64,000 nucleotides of DNA, taken from NCBI RefSeq assembly GCF_011387195.1, contig NZ_CP046919.1, positions 124,001 through 188,000 of the forward strand, written 5' to 3'. This DNA comes from Streptococcus ruminicola. Lineage in GTDB: Bacteria; Bacillota; Bacilli; Lactobacillales; Streptococcaceae. The position numbers and the translations under genes were made by a program. Positions 18,577 to 26,955 of this stretch are shown one piece after another (position 1 is the stretch's first letter; the number at the start of each line of letters is the position of its first letter). The notes beneath the pieces were generated by a model. The model did no database searches and was not told where the DNA came from. It was given only the letters and a program-made list of their open reading frames with translations.

Positions 18577-20949
18577 CTACCACCCCCTTCCATTAACTGC
18601 ATCTAAGATTGAATCCATAGCGCTTTGTTCGTCTGCAATTGGTTTTGCCAAAATCTTCGCTATAGTTTCCTTATCAAGTTCGACGTGCACTACAACTGGA
18701 CGACTAGCAAGTTTATCAATTGTTCCCAACGCTTGAACATCGTAATTACCTGCAGATTGCACTGCAAATGGGCTTGCTGCCATCATTGGCGGAAACTTCG
18801 GATTATCATCAACATCTATTGTTAAGACGTTGCTTTCAAATTCTTCAGCTATTGCACCAGCCATGCCAGAAACAGTTGATTGAACTGTTTTGAATTGTTC
18901 ATGCAATCCTTGATTCAAACCTTGCATGATGGCTTGACCTGCAGGCCTCAAAAGCACTCGGTCATAGCTAATAGGCCCTTTGTGTTTTTTAATCCAATCG
19001 GCAATGCCACCTACGAAATTTTGAACTGCTCCCCAAGCTGATTTTAATCCACCAAGAAAGCCATTCATGATTGCTGCACCAGCACCAGAAAGATTAATAT
19101 GTGCCAAACTATTGAAGGTGTTTTTAACACCGTTGATAACGCCATTAACCGAGCTTGAAACAGCCGAAACGCCACTACCAAATGATGAGAAAACTCCTTT
19201 AGCAGTATTGATCGCACCGCCAATTGCTGATGCAACTGTTCGAATAACACTACCCAAGGCGTTCCATGCTGCAGAAACTACATTTCTTACAACTCCCGCT
19301 GCACTTCCTGCACTACTAAACATTGATTTGATAAACTCAATAACACTACCGATTATATTTCCAGCTGAAGAAACAGCGTTTTGAATATTAGACCAAGCTG
19401 ACTTCAAAATACCGCTTAAACCTTCGCCTACAGCACCTAGACCACCAAACATACCAACAACAGTACCAACCCATTGAGCTACAGTACTGATTGCAGGTGA
19501 CAATGATATGAATGCATTAACGATTGCTTGAATGATTGGTGTTAAGAATTCGATAACTGTCTTCATTGCATCAAATGCAAAACTGATGCCTGTCAAAACA
19601 CCAGAAAAGACACCGCCAAGATATGAACCAATAACTTGAAAAGCTGGCGTTAAAGCACTAGCCAAGATGCTGATTAATGGTTGTGCTGCGTTCCACAATG
19701 CGACAAAAGATTGAACCACTTGGTCGATAGCTGGCCCTGCAATTGTCATAAATTGTTCGAACCCAGCTTGTAGAGCAGGTAATATTGCTTCAATCAGGGC
19801 TTTAACCCCACTGAAATCCATTTGAGTAAAACCATTGACTAACGTTTGAATAACAGGTTGTACTGCGCTAACAACAGATTGAAATAATGCAGGCAATTGC
19901 CCGAAAGCTGTCTTCAATCCATCAATAACAGGTTGAACCGTTGCTTGCATTTGAGAGAAGCTAGACGATATGCCTGCAGCCATTCCAGATAAATCAATAT
20001 TGACACCTAAATTAGAGAACAACCCCTGCAAATTTTGTTGCAATTTAGGTGCTGCAGCTGAAATTAAAGTCCCGATTGCGCTTGGTAAACCAGAGAACAC
20101 TCGACCTACCATTGGTATGAAATTGCTGAACAAGAATGTTGAAGTTGTTTCTGCAAGTCCTTGAAGCGAAGGTGTAATATCAAGCTCGCCATCAGCTATA
20201 TTACCGATAACGTCTTGCCAAGCTGCCTTCATGGAATTGAATGAACCTTCAATTGTAGTTGATGCTTCTCGAGCTGTCGTACCAGTAATGCCCAAGCTAT
20301 CTTGTACTGCATGGATAGCTTTAACAGTATCTGCAAAGTCACCGACAGTATAATGTTCACCAGTCAACTTTTCAGCGTCTTTCATCAAGCGCTGCATTTC
20401 TGATTTAGTACCGCCGTAACCTAATTTAAGGTTGTCCAGCATAGCATAGTTACCGCGAGCGAGTGACTGATAGGTTTGTGTGATGGAATCCATATCTGTA
20501 CCCATTTTGTTCGCGTTGTCGCTCATATCTGTCATTGCCATATTGGCTAGTTCTGCAGCTTTAGCAGTGTCACCACCAAGCGAACTAATCAAACTAGCAG
20601 AGAACGATGTGACGTTCTCCATGTAGGCATTAGCTGACATACCAGCAGATTTATATGATTGTTGAGCATAATTCAAAACCGTTTGTGCGGAATCTTTGAA
20701 AAGTGTTTGAATACCACCGATGGATTGTTGTAGCGCTCCACCTTCAGTGATTGAAGAAGCAAACACCTTGCCAATTCCTGCAGCAGCAATAGCGCTAGTT
20801 GCAGTTTTGATAAGCGTGGAACTTAAGTTAGATCCAGCAGTTTTACCCGCAGATGTTGCTTCTGGTGAAATAGCACCAGTAATCGAACCGCTAATACCTT
20901 TCGCAGATGGAATGATTTGGACATAAGCTTTACCTAATTCAGTTGCCAT
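18577..20949 (-). CDS. Tape measure protein
   Basis: 790 residues, Ala/Ser/Gly-rich with long helical and hydrophobic repeats (SAIGTLISAAAPKLQQNL, VVSAVQPVIQTLVNGF) and the N-terminal signature GKAYVQIIPSAKG of streptococcal tape measures. Sets tail length and is ejected with DNA. Its start overlaps the chaperone gene end by 11 bp. At 790 residues a tail of roughly 120 nm is expected from the usual 0.15 nm per residue rule (inference). Confidence 0.9.
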   Translation of the reverse strand: MATELGKAYVQIIPSAKGISGSITGAISPEATSAGKTAGSNLSSTLIKTATSAIAAAGIGKVFASSITEGGALQQSIGGIQTLFKDSAQTVLNYAQQSYKSAGMSANAYMENVTSFSASLISSLGGDTAKAAELANMAMTDMSDNANKMGTDMDSITQTYQSLARGNYAMLDNLKLGYGGTKSEMQRLMKDAEKLTGEHYTVGDFADTVKAIHAVQDSLGITGTTAREASTTIEGSFNSMKAAWQDVIGNIADGELDITPSLQGLAETTSTFLFSNFIPMVGRVFSGLPSAIGTLISAAAPKLQQNLQGLFSNLGVNIDLSGMAAGISSSFSQMQATVQPVIDGLKTAFGQLPALFQSVVSAVQPVIQTLVNGFTQMDFSGVKALIEAILPALQAGFEQFMTIAGPAIDQVVQSFVALWNAAQPLISILASALTPAFQVIGSYLGGVFSGVLTGISFAFDAMKTVIEFLTPIIQAIVNAFISLSPAISTVAQWVGTVVGMFGGLGAVGEGLSGILKSAWSNIQNAVSSAGNIIGSVIEFIKSMFSSAGSAAGVVRNVVSAAWNALGSVIRTVASAIGGAINTAKGVFSSFGSGVSAVSSSVNGVINGVKNTFNSLAHINLSGAGAAIMNGFLGGLKSAWGAVQNFVGGIADWIKKHKGPISYDRVLLRPAGQAIMQGLNQGLHEQFKTVQSTVSGMAGAIAEEFESNVLTIDVDDNPKFPPMMAASPFAVQSAGNYDVQALGTIDKLASRPVVVHVELDKETIAKILAKPIADEQSAMDSILDAVNGRGW

Positions 20950-21319
20950 TGTTTACCTCCAAATCTTTCAAAATTCGTGTTCTAGCTTTTTCAAATTCCT
21001 CACCAGATGCAAAAACAGCCTCTTCACGCTCTTTTGGCCTGCTAGTCAAAGTTTCAACTAACGACTTAGGAACATTGCGCCCTTCGTGGCCATCTTTTGT
21101 GTTTTGCCAAGCCAGAACCCCAACTCTATCAGTAATACTTGCAAGCAATAAAGTTTTTAAAGGGATTTTTTGACCTGACATCTTCATTTTGATTCGAGAA
21201 TCATCACGTAAACCTACAGAAAAAACAGCCACCAAATCTGCTGGTAGCTGTCTGTAATTGTATATGTGATAAGTCTCTGCTAAATCACAAATCAGAGCAT
21301 CTTCATCTGTTTTTATCAT
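20939..21319 (-). CDS. Tail assembly chaperone, distal part (T domain; made by -1 frameshift and possibly alone)
   Basis: 126 residues from the ATG at 21319, acidic and helical, with a DUF5361-like pattern (SRIKMKMSGQKIPLKTLLLASITDRV). It lies in the -1 frame relative to the upstream 84-residue chaperone. After slippage at 21337-21343 reading continues in frame through six codons into this ATG, giving a GT fusion of 216 residues. No strong SD precedes the ATG, supporting expression by frameshift. Confidence 0.8.
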   Translation of the reverse strand: MIKTDEDALICDLAETYHIYNYRQLPADLVAVFSVGLRDDSRIKMKMSGQKIPLKTLLLASITDRVGVLAWQNTKDGHEGRNVPKSLVETLTSRPKEREEAVFASGEEFEKARTRILKDLEVNNGN

Positions 21320-21333
21320 GCTAGCGAGGATTG

Positions 21334-21588
21334 CTAGTTTTTTACTTGGGTGTTTCCAAAAATATCTTTGATTTCTTGAACCATTTTTTCGATCGGAACA
21401 ATTCCATCTTCGTCACGGACATGGTCTTTCAAAGCTTTTACTTGGTCTCCAAGTAACATTTTCAAAATTTTAGGCATTAATAGCTCATTTTCATCAACTT
21501 CGCTAATTAATTCAACAAATTCATAGTTTTTTAACTGTTTTTCATCGATTTCAAATTTAAAACCAGATGATGTTGTACCTTTAATCAT
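21334..21588 (-). CDS. Tail assembly chaperone, proximal part (G protein)
   Basis: 84 residues (KGTTSSGFKFEIDEKQLKNYEF), placed between major tail protein and tape measure where all long-tailed siphophages keep the G/GT chaperone pair. Ends GNTQVKN-stop, with the last two codons AAA AAC forming part of a slippery heptamer. Confidence 0.82.
   Translation of the reverse strand: MIKGTTSSGFKFEIDEKQLKNYEFVELISEVDENELLMPKILKMLLGDQVKALKDHVRDEDGIVPIEKMVQEIKDIFGNTQVKN
21337..21343 (-). promoter_or_regulatory. Programmed -1 ribosomal frameshift site A AAA AAC
   Basis: On the minus strand codons read GTA AAA AAC TAG. The heptamer is in the correct X XXY YYZ phase, immediately before the stop. A -1 slip reads CTA GCA ATC CTC GCT AGC ATG, joining exactly the frame of the 126-residue chaperone. 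A short hairpin (CTAGC/GCTAG) lies directly downstream. Confidence 0.85.
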
Positions 21589-21591
21589 AAA

Positions 21592-22170
21592 TTACCCTTC
21601 TCCTCCTGCTGCAGCTTGACGAATAATATATTCATAGTGCGTGTTGCCATTTTCGTCTGGATAACATGCTACTGTTGTTTCGTAGCCGACATTGTCCGCA
21701 TGCCCATACTTAATTTCGCCAACTTCAGTAACTTTCGCATTTGGCAAGACAATACGTTTTAATGCGTTTCCCTTAAGAACTGTGTCAATAACAATCGAAT
21801 GAGGTTCTAACTCATTTGCGTTTGATTTGATAGTGATACCTGTTTCAAGAGTTCCTGTTACATTGTCTCCGCCGTAAACTTCTTTGAGAACATCAACGTT
21901 CAAAGCTTCGATAAGCGTATATTTGAAAGTGTCTTTCTTTTCTTTTTGAACAGAATTAACGACACTTCCGCCCCAAGCTTGAATGTCGTCACTTGAACGT
22001 TCATCAGAATTGGTTACACCATCATCTGAAACAAAGCCAAGGTTCTTAAATGCTGCGTTTAGAGCAGTCGTTGCATCAGTTGGCAACGCAGTTCCCAAAG
22101 GTGCACTAAAAATACCACCGCCGACTTTAGGTTTTGCGGAAGTTACGTTACTTGCATTATTTGTCCCCAT
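21592..22170 (-). CDS. Major tail (tube) protein
   Basis: 192 residues from ATG 22170 (AAAGGAG 6 nt upstream). Pattern typical of streptococcal siphophage major tail proteins: an N-terminal PLGTALPTDATTAL segment, a beta-rich middle (KDTFKYTLIEALNVDVLKEV) and VCYPDENG-like hairpins. Located between the tail terminator and chaperones, as expected. Confidence 0.88.
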   Translation of the reverse strand: MGTNNASNVTSAKPKVGGGIFSAPLGTALPTDATTALNAAFKNLGFVSDDGVTNSDERSSDDIQAWGGSVVNSVQKEKKDTFKYTLIEALNVDVLKEVYGGDNVTGTLETGITIKSNANELEPHSIVIDTVLKGNALKRIVLPNAKVTEVGEIKYGHADNVGYETTVACYPDENGNTHYEYIIRQAAAGGEG

Positions 22171-22181
22171 TATTTTCTCCT

Positions 22182-22517
22182 TTAACAATAATTAATATCA
22201 AACACCGCTTGATAGCGATATTGTTTAGTTTCTGCATCAGTAAAATTGTAATCACTGTTGAGGGTAACGCCAGAAACGTTAGTGACCTCAACAAGATTAC
22301 TCATTACCGTTTTAACCTCTTCATTAAGCAGTGCAGCTTCGTACAACGAATCAGCATAGCTTTGGACAGCAATCGTAGCTCTTTTTAATTGATTCAAACT
22401 ACTGCCACCCGTTTTTTCAAAAATAACGAATTTACCTGTTAGTTTTCGTTCTTTTTCTAGCAAAACAGGTACTTCAAGACGACTGTCCAAAAATTGTTTT
22501 AAAATCAATTCAATCAC
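22182..22517 (-). CDS. Tail terminator / tail completion protein
   Basis: 111 residues, compact alpha/beta pattern (ILKQFLDSRLEVPVLLEK... IAVQSYADSLYEAALL) matching head-tail joining gp17/HK97 gp10-type terminators by size and gene order. Its start overlaps the preceding gene by 4 bp. Confidence 0.7.
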   Translation of the reverse strand: MIELILKQFLDSRLEVPVLLEKERKLTGKFVIFEKTGGSSLNQLKRATIAVQSYADSLYEAALLNEEVKTVMSNLVEVTNVSGVTLNSDYNFTDAETKQYRYQAVFDINYC

Positions 22518-22753
22518 TTGCTCACCGCCTTCAAAAGAGTATTATTTTTCAAGTTATCTCTTTTAGCTTTAAAACTGCTGGCTGTTATCATTGCATTTGC
22601 ACGATTTCGCCCGACATAAACATCTTGTTCGTAACCGTCACCGCATTTATTACGTATGCGACCAGCTTCTTCTGTTAAAATTCCTTGCATAGCACTTGAC
22701 TTCATTAATTCGGCAACGCCTGCTCGATTAAGCTCAAATTTAATTTTACTCAT
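22514..22753 (-). CDS. HK97 gp10-like head-tail component
   Basis: 79 residues from ATG 22753. Contains VAELMKSSAMQGILTEEAGRI and YVGRNRANAMI, as in short HK97-gp10-like proteins between the stopper and terminator. Shorter than the about 130 of the classic family, so the assignment rests mainly on gene order. Confidence 0.65.
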   Translation of the reverse strand: MSKIKFELNRAGVAELMKSSAMQGILTEEAGRIRNKCGDGYEQDVYVGRNRANAMITASSFKAKRDNLKNNTLLKAVSK

Positions 22754-23084
22754 ATCGTTCAACCCTTACCTTTCTATTCCAGTCAAGTGGAATTAAATCA
22801 GGAATTCCTTCTAACGGAATACCAACAGTGTGCCAAGTTCGGCCAAAAAATCTAACTTTCTTATCAATCCAGTCATTTGTATCATCTTTTGGAATTGCAA
22901 GAGTATATTCAATCTTCTTACCGTCAAGATTAAGCTGGTTAGTAACATCATCTGTTGAAGCTGGTGCTACTAGCACATTTTCAACATCAATCTCACTTTC
23001 CACAACTATCTCTTTTCCAAACGGGTCTTTTCTTGTGACTGTTTCACCAACAAGTGTGATTGTAATACCTTTTAATCTACTCAT
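22746..23084 (-). CDS. Head-tail stopper / putative minor capsid protein
   Basis: 112 residues, beta-rich (GITITLVGETVTRKDPFGKEI, KKVRFFGRTWHTVGIP). Size and place between the head connector and gp10-like gene fit the SPP1 gp16-type stopper. The frame overlaps its neighbours by 8 bp on each side. Confidence 0.7.
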   Translation of the reverse strand: MSRLKGITITLVGETVTRKDPFGKEIVVESEIDVENVLVAPASTDDVTNQLNLDGKKIEYTLAIPKDDTNDWIDKKVRFFGRTWHTVGIPLEGIPDLIPLDWNRKVRVERYE

Positions 23085-23466
23085 AAAAGTCAATCACCCC
23101 ATAACGTTGACGTTTAAGACCTAAACGTTTCAATTCACTTTCTTTGATAAACAGGCCACCGCCAGGAACTAAAAAAGAGCCACTGTAGGAATATCCTAGG
23201 GCGCTTTCTGTCATCTGCGTCATTGGTTCTTGGTCGGTAGATGTCATCAAAGTTCGTGCTACTACGTCGACAGTTACAGATTTTAGTACATTAGCAAAAG
23301 CAACACTGTCCGCTGCTTGCTGATCTAAATCTTTGCCAACTTTCTCACCCTCAAAGCGAAGAGAATCAGAAACAATTTCTAACAGTGCTTCTGCTCTCTC
23401 TACTTCTGCAGGTTTCAAACCGCGCCACAACCTTTCTAGGTCGGTAGTAGACGCAAAATTACTCAT
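23077..23466 (-). CDS. Head-tail connector (Gp15/Gp19/Gp42-like)
   Basis: 129 residues from ATG 23466, with GGAGG 8 nt upstream. Helical N-terminus (TTDLERLWRGLKPAEVERAEALLEIV is the connector signature region) and the glycine-rich SYSGSFLVPGGGLFI loop typical of the family. Joins the portal ring to the stopper. Confidence 0.78.
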   Translation of the reverse strand: MSNFASTTDLERLWRGLKPAEVERAEALLEIVSDSLRFEGEKVGKDLDQQAADSVAFANVLKSVTVDVVARTLMTSTDQEPMTQMTESALGYSYSGSFLVPGGGLFIKESELKRLGLKRQRYGVIDFYE

Positions 23467-23487
23467 AAGCAACCTCCTAAGAAGCGC

Positions 23488-23628
23488 CTATTTAGCTTCT
23501 TTTTCTTCTTTTTCTTCTTTTTCTTCTTTTTTTGTTTTTCTAGTTTTCTTGACTGGTTCCCAAGCGCCAGATAGGACACTGTCTGTTGCAATTGCTACAC
23601 CAGTTCTTAAATGCACGTATTCTGCCAT
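23488..23628 (-). CDS. Small lysine/glutamate-tailed protein after the major capsid gene
   Basis: 46 residues. An ordered N-terminus (MAEYVHLRTGVAIATDSVL) leads into a basic stretch and three EEK repeats. The ATG overlaps the capsid stop (TAATG), so translation is coupled. Short proteins of this kind after the capsid gene occur in other streptococcal phages; role unknown. The repeated GAAGAAAAA units are a possible slippage site. Confidence 0.7.
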   Translation of the reverse strand: MAEYVHLRTGVAIATDSVLSGAWEPVKKTRKTKKEEKEEKEEKEAK

Positions 23629-24548
23629 TATGCACCTGCTCCTCCTGCTGCAGCTGGAACAACGCGAGCGAATGCGTCTGCGTCAAGAATACCCCAGCCG
23701 ATAAATGCTTCAGCACGAAGCAAGATTTCATTGTGCGCTTTAAGGTCGCGACCTGCACCATCTGGGTCACCATATTCGATAACTTCCAAAGGAATGTTTT
23801 CGGCATAACCCCATTTAAACATGTTTTGGAAATCACCAGCGATAACGTGGTCTTTTTCAGCTGTTCCGCCAGTTGCGACCAAGTTCTTGTTAACATCTGA
23901 AGCCATACCGTAGAATGAATCTGGATTTTGACCAAAGCGGAATTCTGGGTATTGAACTACACCGTTTACTTTGATTTTAGCAAGTGATTGACCTGCGAGA
24001 GGTGACAGTGCAAGACCAGTAACATCATAGTTGTTTGCAACTACAGTTTGAACCGCTGCATCAATGTTATCGTCGATTGTAGACGCATCGAAAGTAACCA
24101 CGTTGTCTGTAATCAAACCATCAAATGAGTTCGTGTCACGGAACGACGCATCTGTCAATGATTTAGGTTCTAAACCATGGATTGCTGCCAAGTCAAATGC
24201 AACTGCGATTTTCTTAGCAAAGCCGTCTGAAAATGCTTTAAGATAATTGATTCGTTTTTCTTCAGTTGCATATTTAAATTCGTCCGTAATGCGTGCTTGA
24301 TAAACAAATTTAAGTGGACGAATAATTTTAGATGTAAGAGTGGCTTTTCCAGCTGATTTTTGTTCGCCTTCACCAACAATCTGAGCATTTCCTTCAAGGT
24401 TAAAAATAAATTGTTCTGACCCATTAAATGGAATTGGTGTTTGCGAAGCAAGTTTAGCTAAGACTGAATAACCTTGAACTTTTGACATAAGTTCTGTTAC
24501 AAGTTCAGGATTGAATTGTGAGTTAGTTTTTAATGAATTATCTGCCAT
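23628..24548 (-). CDS. Major capsid protein, HK97 fold
   Basis: 306 residues. Shows the HK97-type order: N-arm (NPELVTELMSKVQGYSVLAKL), long spine helix (INYLKAFSDGFAKKIAVAFD), A-domain (ALSPLAGQSLAKIKV) and a C-terminal ILLRAEAFIGWGILDADAF. Lies directly after the scaffold gene. No N-terminal delta domain is present, consistent with a separate scaffold. Confidence 0.9.
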   Translation of the reverse strand: MADNSLKTNSQFNPELVTELMSKVQGYSVLAKLASQTPIPFNGSEQFIFNLEGNAQIVGEGEQKSAGKATLTSKIIRPLKFVYQARITDEFKYATEEKRINYLKAFSDGFAKKIAVAFDLAAIHGLEPKSLTDASFRDTNSFDGLITDNVVTFDASTIDDNIDAAVQTVVANNYDVTGLALSPLAGQSLAKIKVNGVVQYPEFRFGQNPDSFYGMASDVNKNLVATGGTAEKDHVIAGDFQNMFKWGYAENIPLEVIEYGDPDGAGRDLKAHNEILLRAEAFIGWGILDADAFARVVPAAAGGAGA

Positions 24549-24552
24549 GATT

Positions 24553-25008
24553 TTATTCTCCTTCTGTTAGACTCTGAGCTAATTCAGCCCAACCGTTTTT
24601 GTTGTCGATAGGTGGTTCTGTTGATTTAAGCGGCGATTTTGGCTCTTTTGCCTTCATAAAACCTGCTAAAAGTTCAGCATCAGCTTTCAAAGCATTCTCA
24701 TCATCACCTTGAAGACGTCCAGCCATATCAATTGGCAAGCCATACTCAAGAGCTACTCGAGTTCGCATCTTTTCTGTCTCATAACCAGAAATTTTCGCTT
24801 CGAGCTCTGCAATATGTTGTTCCTGCTCTGTTTTGCTTTGACCAGATTCTTCAATAGTCGCTTGTAAATCAACGTTTTCTTTCTCCAATTTTTGAACACG
24901 TTCTTTTAACTCGCCGTAATCAGAATATTTCTCTTTCTGGCGCGCCAAGCGTTCTTTTACGATACGATCAAGTTCTTCTTGTGTTTCAATTGGTTTAAAT
25001 TCAGACAT
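24553..25008 (-). CDS. Capsid scaffold protein (DUF4355-like)
   Basis: 151 residues from ATG 25008 (GGAG 8 nt upstream). A long charged coiled coil (about 25-95) followed by RTRVALEYGLPIDMAGRLQG and a disordered C-terminus is the layout of streptococcal DUF4355 scaffolds. It is immediately upstream of the capsid gene and downstream of a terminator, so a promoter may lie in 25009-25060, though none is obvious. Confidence 0.8.
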   Translation of the reverse strand: MSEFKPIETQEELDRIVKERLARQKEKYSDYGELKERVQKLEKENVDLQATIEESGQSKTEQEQHIAELEAKISGYETEKMRTRVALEYGLPIDMAGRLQGDDENALKADAELLAGFMKAKEPKSPLKSTEPPIDNKNGWAELAQSLTEGE

Positions 25009-25059
25009 ATCAATGTCTCCTTTCTCCGCATTTCCCGTGCGTTCGGTAATTTTGAGCAC

Positions 25060-25080
25060 AAAAAAAGCACCTTGCGGTGC
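25060..25080 (-). terminator. Terminator after the large terminase gene
   Basis: GCACC/GGTGC stem with a TTGC loop (25067-25080); seven T follow on the minus strand, just after the terminase stop at 25084. Confidence 0.75.
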
Positions 25081-25083
25081 AAT

Positions 25084-26496
25084 TTAATAGCTAACTTTTT
25101 GCTTTTTCTTGGGTTTGGTTGTTGCGCAAGCCCAATGTGCCAGCAAAGCACTGTCCATAAGACTAATATCCATATCATCAAAGTGCGAACGGTACCCAAA
25201 GCCACCGTTTGAACCAATGTTGCGCTTATCACAGTTGGTCGCAACTTTAGTAAGTGATGGTTGACCAGCATGGCAAAGAGTTTGTTGATAAATAGCTTGT
25301 TCCCACATTGAATTTGCAACAATGATTTCTTTTACTGTTGGCAAAATCGTGTTTTTGATGTGGAAGTCTTTCAATTCATCGTTCAAAATCTTTTGGCCAC
25401 TAGCACCATCAATTACAATTTGTGCAATATCCGCTTGTTTTAAAAAGTTAATAATCCAATGATTGCCGTTTCTGACAGATTGACAATCTACCGTTTCGAC
25501 GAAGACACGTTTATCTTTTGTACGAACTGCAACACTAAGAGCGACATTCGTACCGTCTTGTCCATACTTGATGCCGACGAATAACTGACCTTGAAATTGT
25601 GGTAAATCTTCAATTTTTAAAGCATTCCATTCAGTTTCAGAAATAGCTGATTTTTGATTGTAGGTTGGCCAATAGCCAAGACGTTGAACATTGTGGTCAA
25701 GTTTATCTTCACCAAGTTCAGCTTCAATTTTACGCTCGTTCAAATGAAATCCCATTGACGGGTTTGAATTGTACCAAGCGTCGATATCATCAATTTCTTT
25801 TTCTTCAGGAACGGACCATTCAGCCCATCCAGAATACTTACCACGGCCAAAAAGACAAGTCTCGCGATATTTTGTAAATACTGTACCGCTTGAAACTGGT
25901 GTTGGTGGTGTACCACACATGATTGTCATCGGATTATCGCTATCTGTCACGGTATATTTCAAAGCAGATTCTTGTTCTGTGGTATATTCTTGCGCTTCAT
26001 CAATAACCAATAAATCAAAACCTTCACCAAGTCCACCGTTGGACGTTCTGGTGCGGTACTGCACAACCCCACCAGTTTCATAAAGTTCGATACGCTCCTG
26101 ACCTTTAGCACGAATAGAATTGAAATCTTTTCCGTCCTCAAGCCCCATTTTTTCCAGGTATCGTTTGACTTTTTCAAAAGATGAGTGTGATGTGCTGATT
26201 CGGTGCGCTGTGTGCAAGATGTTAAGCCCATGGTATAGGCCCCACAGTTCAAGCATATAAATAATTTCTGTCTTACCGTTACGACGAGGGATAGAATAGC
26301 CAAACTTTTGGTGTGTCCAAAGCCCATCTTCTTCAATGGCCATTACGCTTCTTAAAAGATTTTGCTGCCATGGATAACTTTTTAAACCCGTTCTCTCGTA
26401 TATCTCGATAGCTTCATCAGATAAAGATTTGTCAAATGGAAGAATTACCGATTGAGTAGGATTTTGATTGCCAAGTTTTTTCTTTTTCTCAGCCAT
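25084..26496 (-). CDS. Terminase large subunit
   Basis: 470 residues from ATG 26496 (the frame also has a TTG 15 bp earlier). ATPase domain: Walker A-like SIPRRNGKTE (about 68-76) and Walker B LLVIDEAQEYT (about 160); coupling motif CGTPPT; the C-terminal nuclease domain carries GIKYGQDGTNVAL and IDGASG. Packages DNA through the portal. Unusually it lies downstream of portal and MuF genes and is bracketed by two terminators. Confidence 0.92.
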   Translation of the reverse strand: MAEKKKKLGNQNPTQSVILPFDKSLSDEAIEIYERTGLKSYPWQQNLLRSVMAIEEDGLWTHQKFGYSIPRRNGKTEIIYMLELWGLYHGLNILHTAHRISTSHSSFEKVKRYLEKMGLEDGKDFNSIRAKGQERIELYETGGVVQYRTRTSNGGLGEGFDLLVIDEAQEYTTEQESALKYTVTDSDNPMTIMCGTPPTPVSSGTVFTKYRETCLFGRGKYSGWAEWSVPEEKEIDDIDAWYNSNPSMGFHLNERKIEAELGEDKLDHNVQRLGYWPTYNQKSAISETEWNALKIEDLPQFQGQLFVGIKYGQDGTNVALSVAVRTKDKRVFVETVDCQSVRNGNHWIINFLKQADIAQIVIDGASGQKILNDELKDFHIKNTILPTVKEIIVANSMWEQAIYQQTLCHAGQPSLTKVATNCDKRNIGSNGGFGYRSHFDDMDISLMDSALLAHWACATTKPKKKQKVSY

Positions 26497-26548
26497 AACT
26501 TTTCCTTTCAATCATGTAATTGCATGATAACCCTGTCGCTGGGAGGTA
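26497..26548. other. Short spacer before the terminase gene
   Basis: Carries only the terminase SD (AAAGGA) and a few bases after the 46-residue membrane gene; nothing else seen. Confidence 0.4.
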
Positions 26549-26689
26549 TTAATCTTTAAACATTTTTTTAAATTCTTGGTTAATCGCGTTTATTATCCCG
26601 ATAGTGAATACAACGAAAATAAAAAGCATCATTCCCGCCATTGTGGCACTAGCCAAGAATTCCGAAAAGTTCCAAAGTATGTTAATCAT
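26549..26689 (-). CDS. Single-span membrane microprotein upstream of the terminase
   Basis: 46 residues with one clear membrane segment (about 12-34: LASATMAGMMLFIFVVFT) and a basic C-terminus (KKMFKD). AGGAG lies 5 nt before the ATG, a strong SD. It is the first gene after the terminator at 26711-26749. Unknown function; a small membrane protein in the packaging region is unexpected and might act on the host membrane or exclude other phages. Confidence 0.65.
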   Translation of the reverse strand: MINILWNFSEFLASATMAGMMLFIFVVFTIGIINAINQEFKKMFKD

Positions 26690-26710
26690 TTTTTCTCCTA
26701 TTTTTGGGTA

Positions 26711-26749
26711 TAAAAAAAGCACCCTAACCTATTTACTTGTTAGTGTGCT
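26711..26749 (-). terminator. Terminator after the CPCC-type gene, inside the packaging module
   Basis: Eleven-bp arms with one mismatch (26718-26728 and 26739-26749) followed by seven T on the minus strand. The stem touches the stop codon of the cysteine-rich gene. Confidence 0.75.
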
Positions 26750-26955
26750 TAGTAAATTTCTAAACCTTTAGCATAAGCTTCTTTTGCTTCTGCCAGCGTC
26801 ATTTTATTGGGACCACCATCAATATTTGTTTCGCCAGTGTTTTGCCAACCACATTTATCACAAATGTCGTATGTTTCAACAAGGTTGTTACAAACTGGAC
26901 AATGAACATGTTCCCAACCATCAATCATGATTATGTTCTCTTTCGTAGTCGTCAT
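26749..26955 (-). CDS. Cysteine-rich CPCC-type zinc-ribbon protein, possible immunity partner of the MuF toxin
   Basis: 68 residues. CPVC and CDKCGW form a zinc ribbon, followed by GGPNKMTLAEAKEAYAKG, closely resembling the Cys_rich_CPCC family (CPCC...ICPVCxWEDD...GxNxxSLxEARxNY). The start at 26955 has AGAGGA 8 nt upstream but overlaps the MuF gene by 35 bp; an alternative ATG is at 26928. Placed directly after a MuF protein with a nuclease-like C-terminus, so an antitoxin/immunity role is plausible but unproven. Confidence 0.7.
   Translation of the reverse strand: MTTTKENIIMIDGWEHVHCPVCNNLVETYDICDKCGWQNTGETNIDGGPNKMTLAEAKEAYAKGLEIY

Noticed and set aside
20939..21588. Frameshift mutation or sequencing error splitting one tail gene
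   Set aside because: The join coincides exactly with a slippery heptamer in the right phase, and this gene position is known for programmed frameshifting.
23488..23530. Simple-repeat non-coding tract after the capsid gene
   Set aside because: The repeats are in frame and encode EEK units of a 46-residue protein whose ATG is coupled to the capsid stop.
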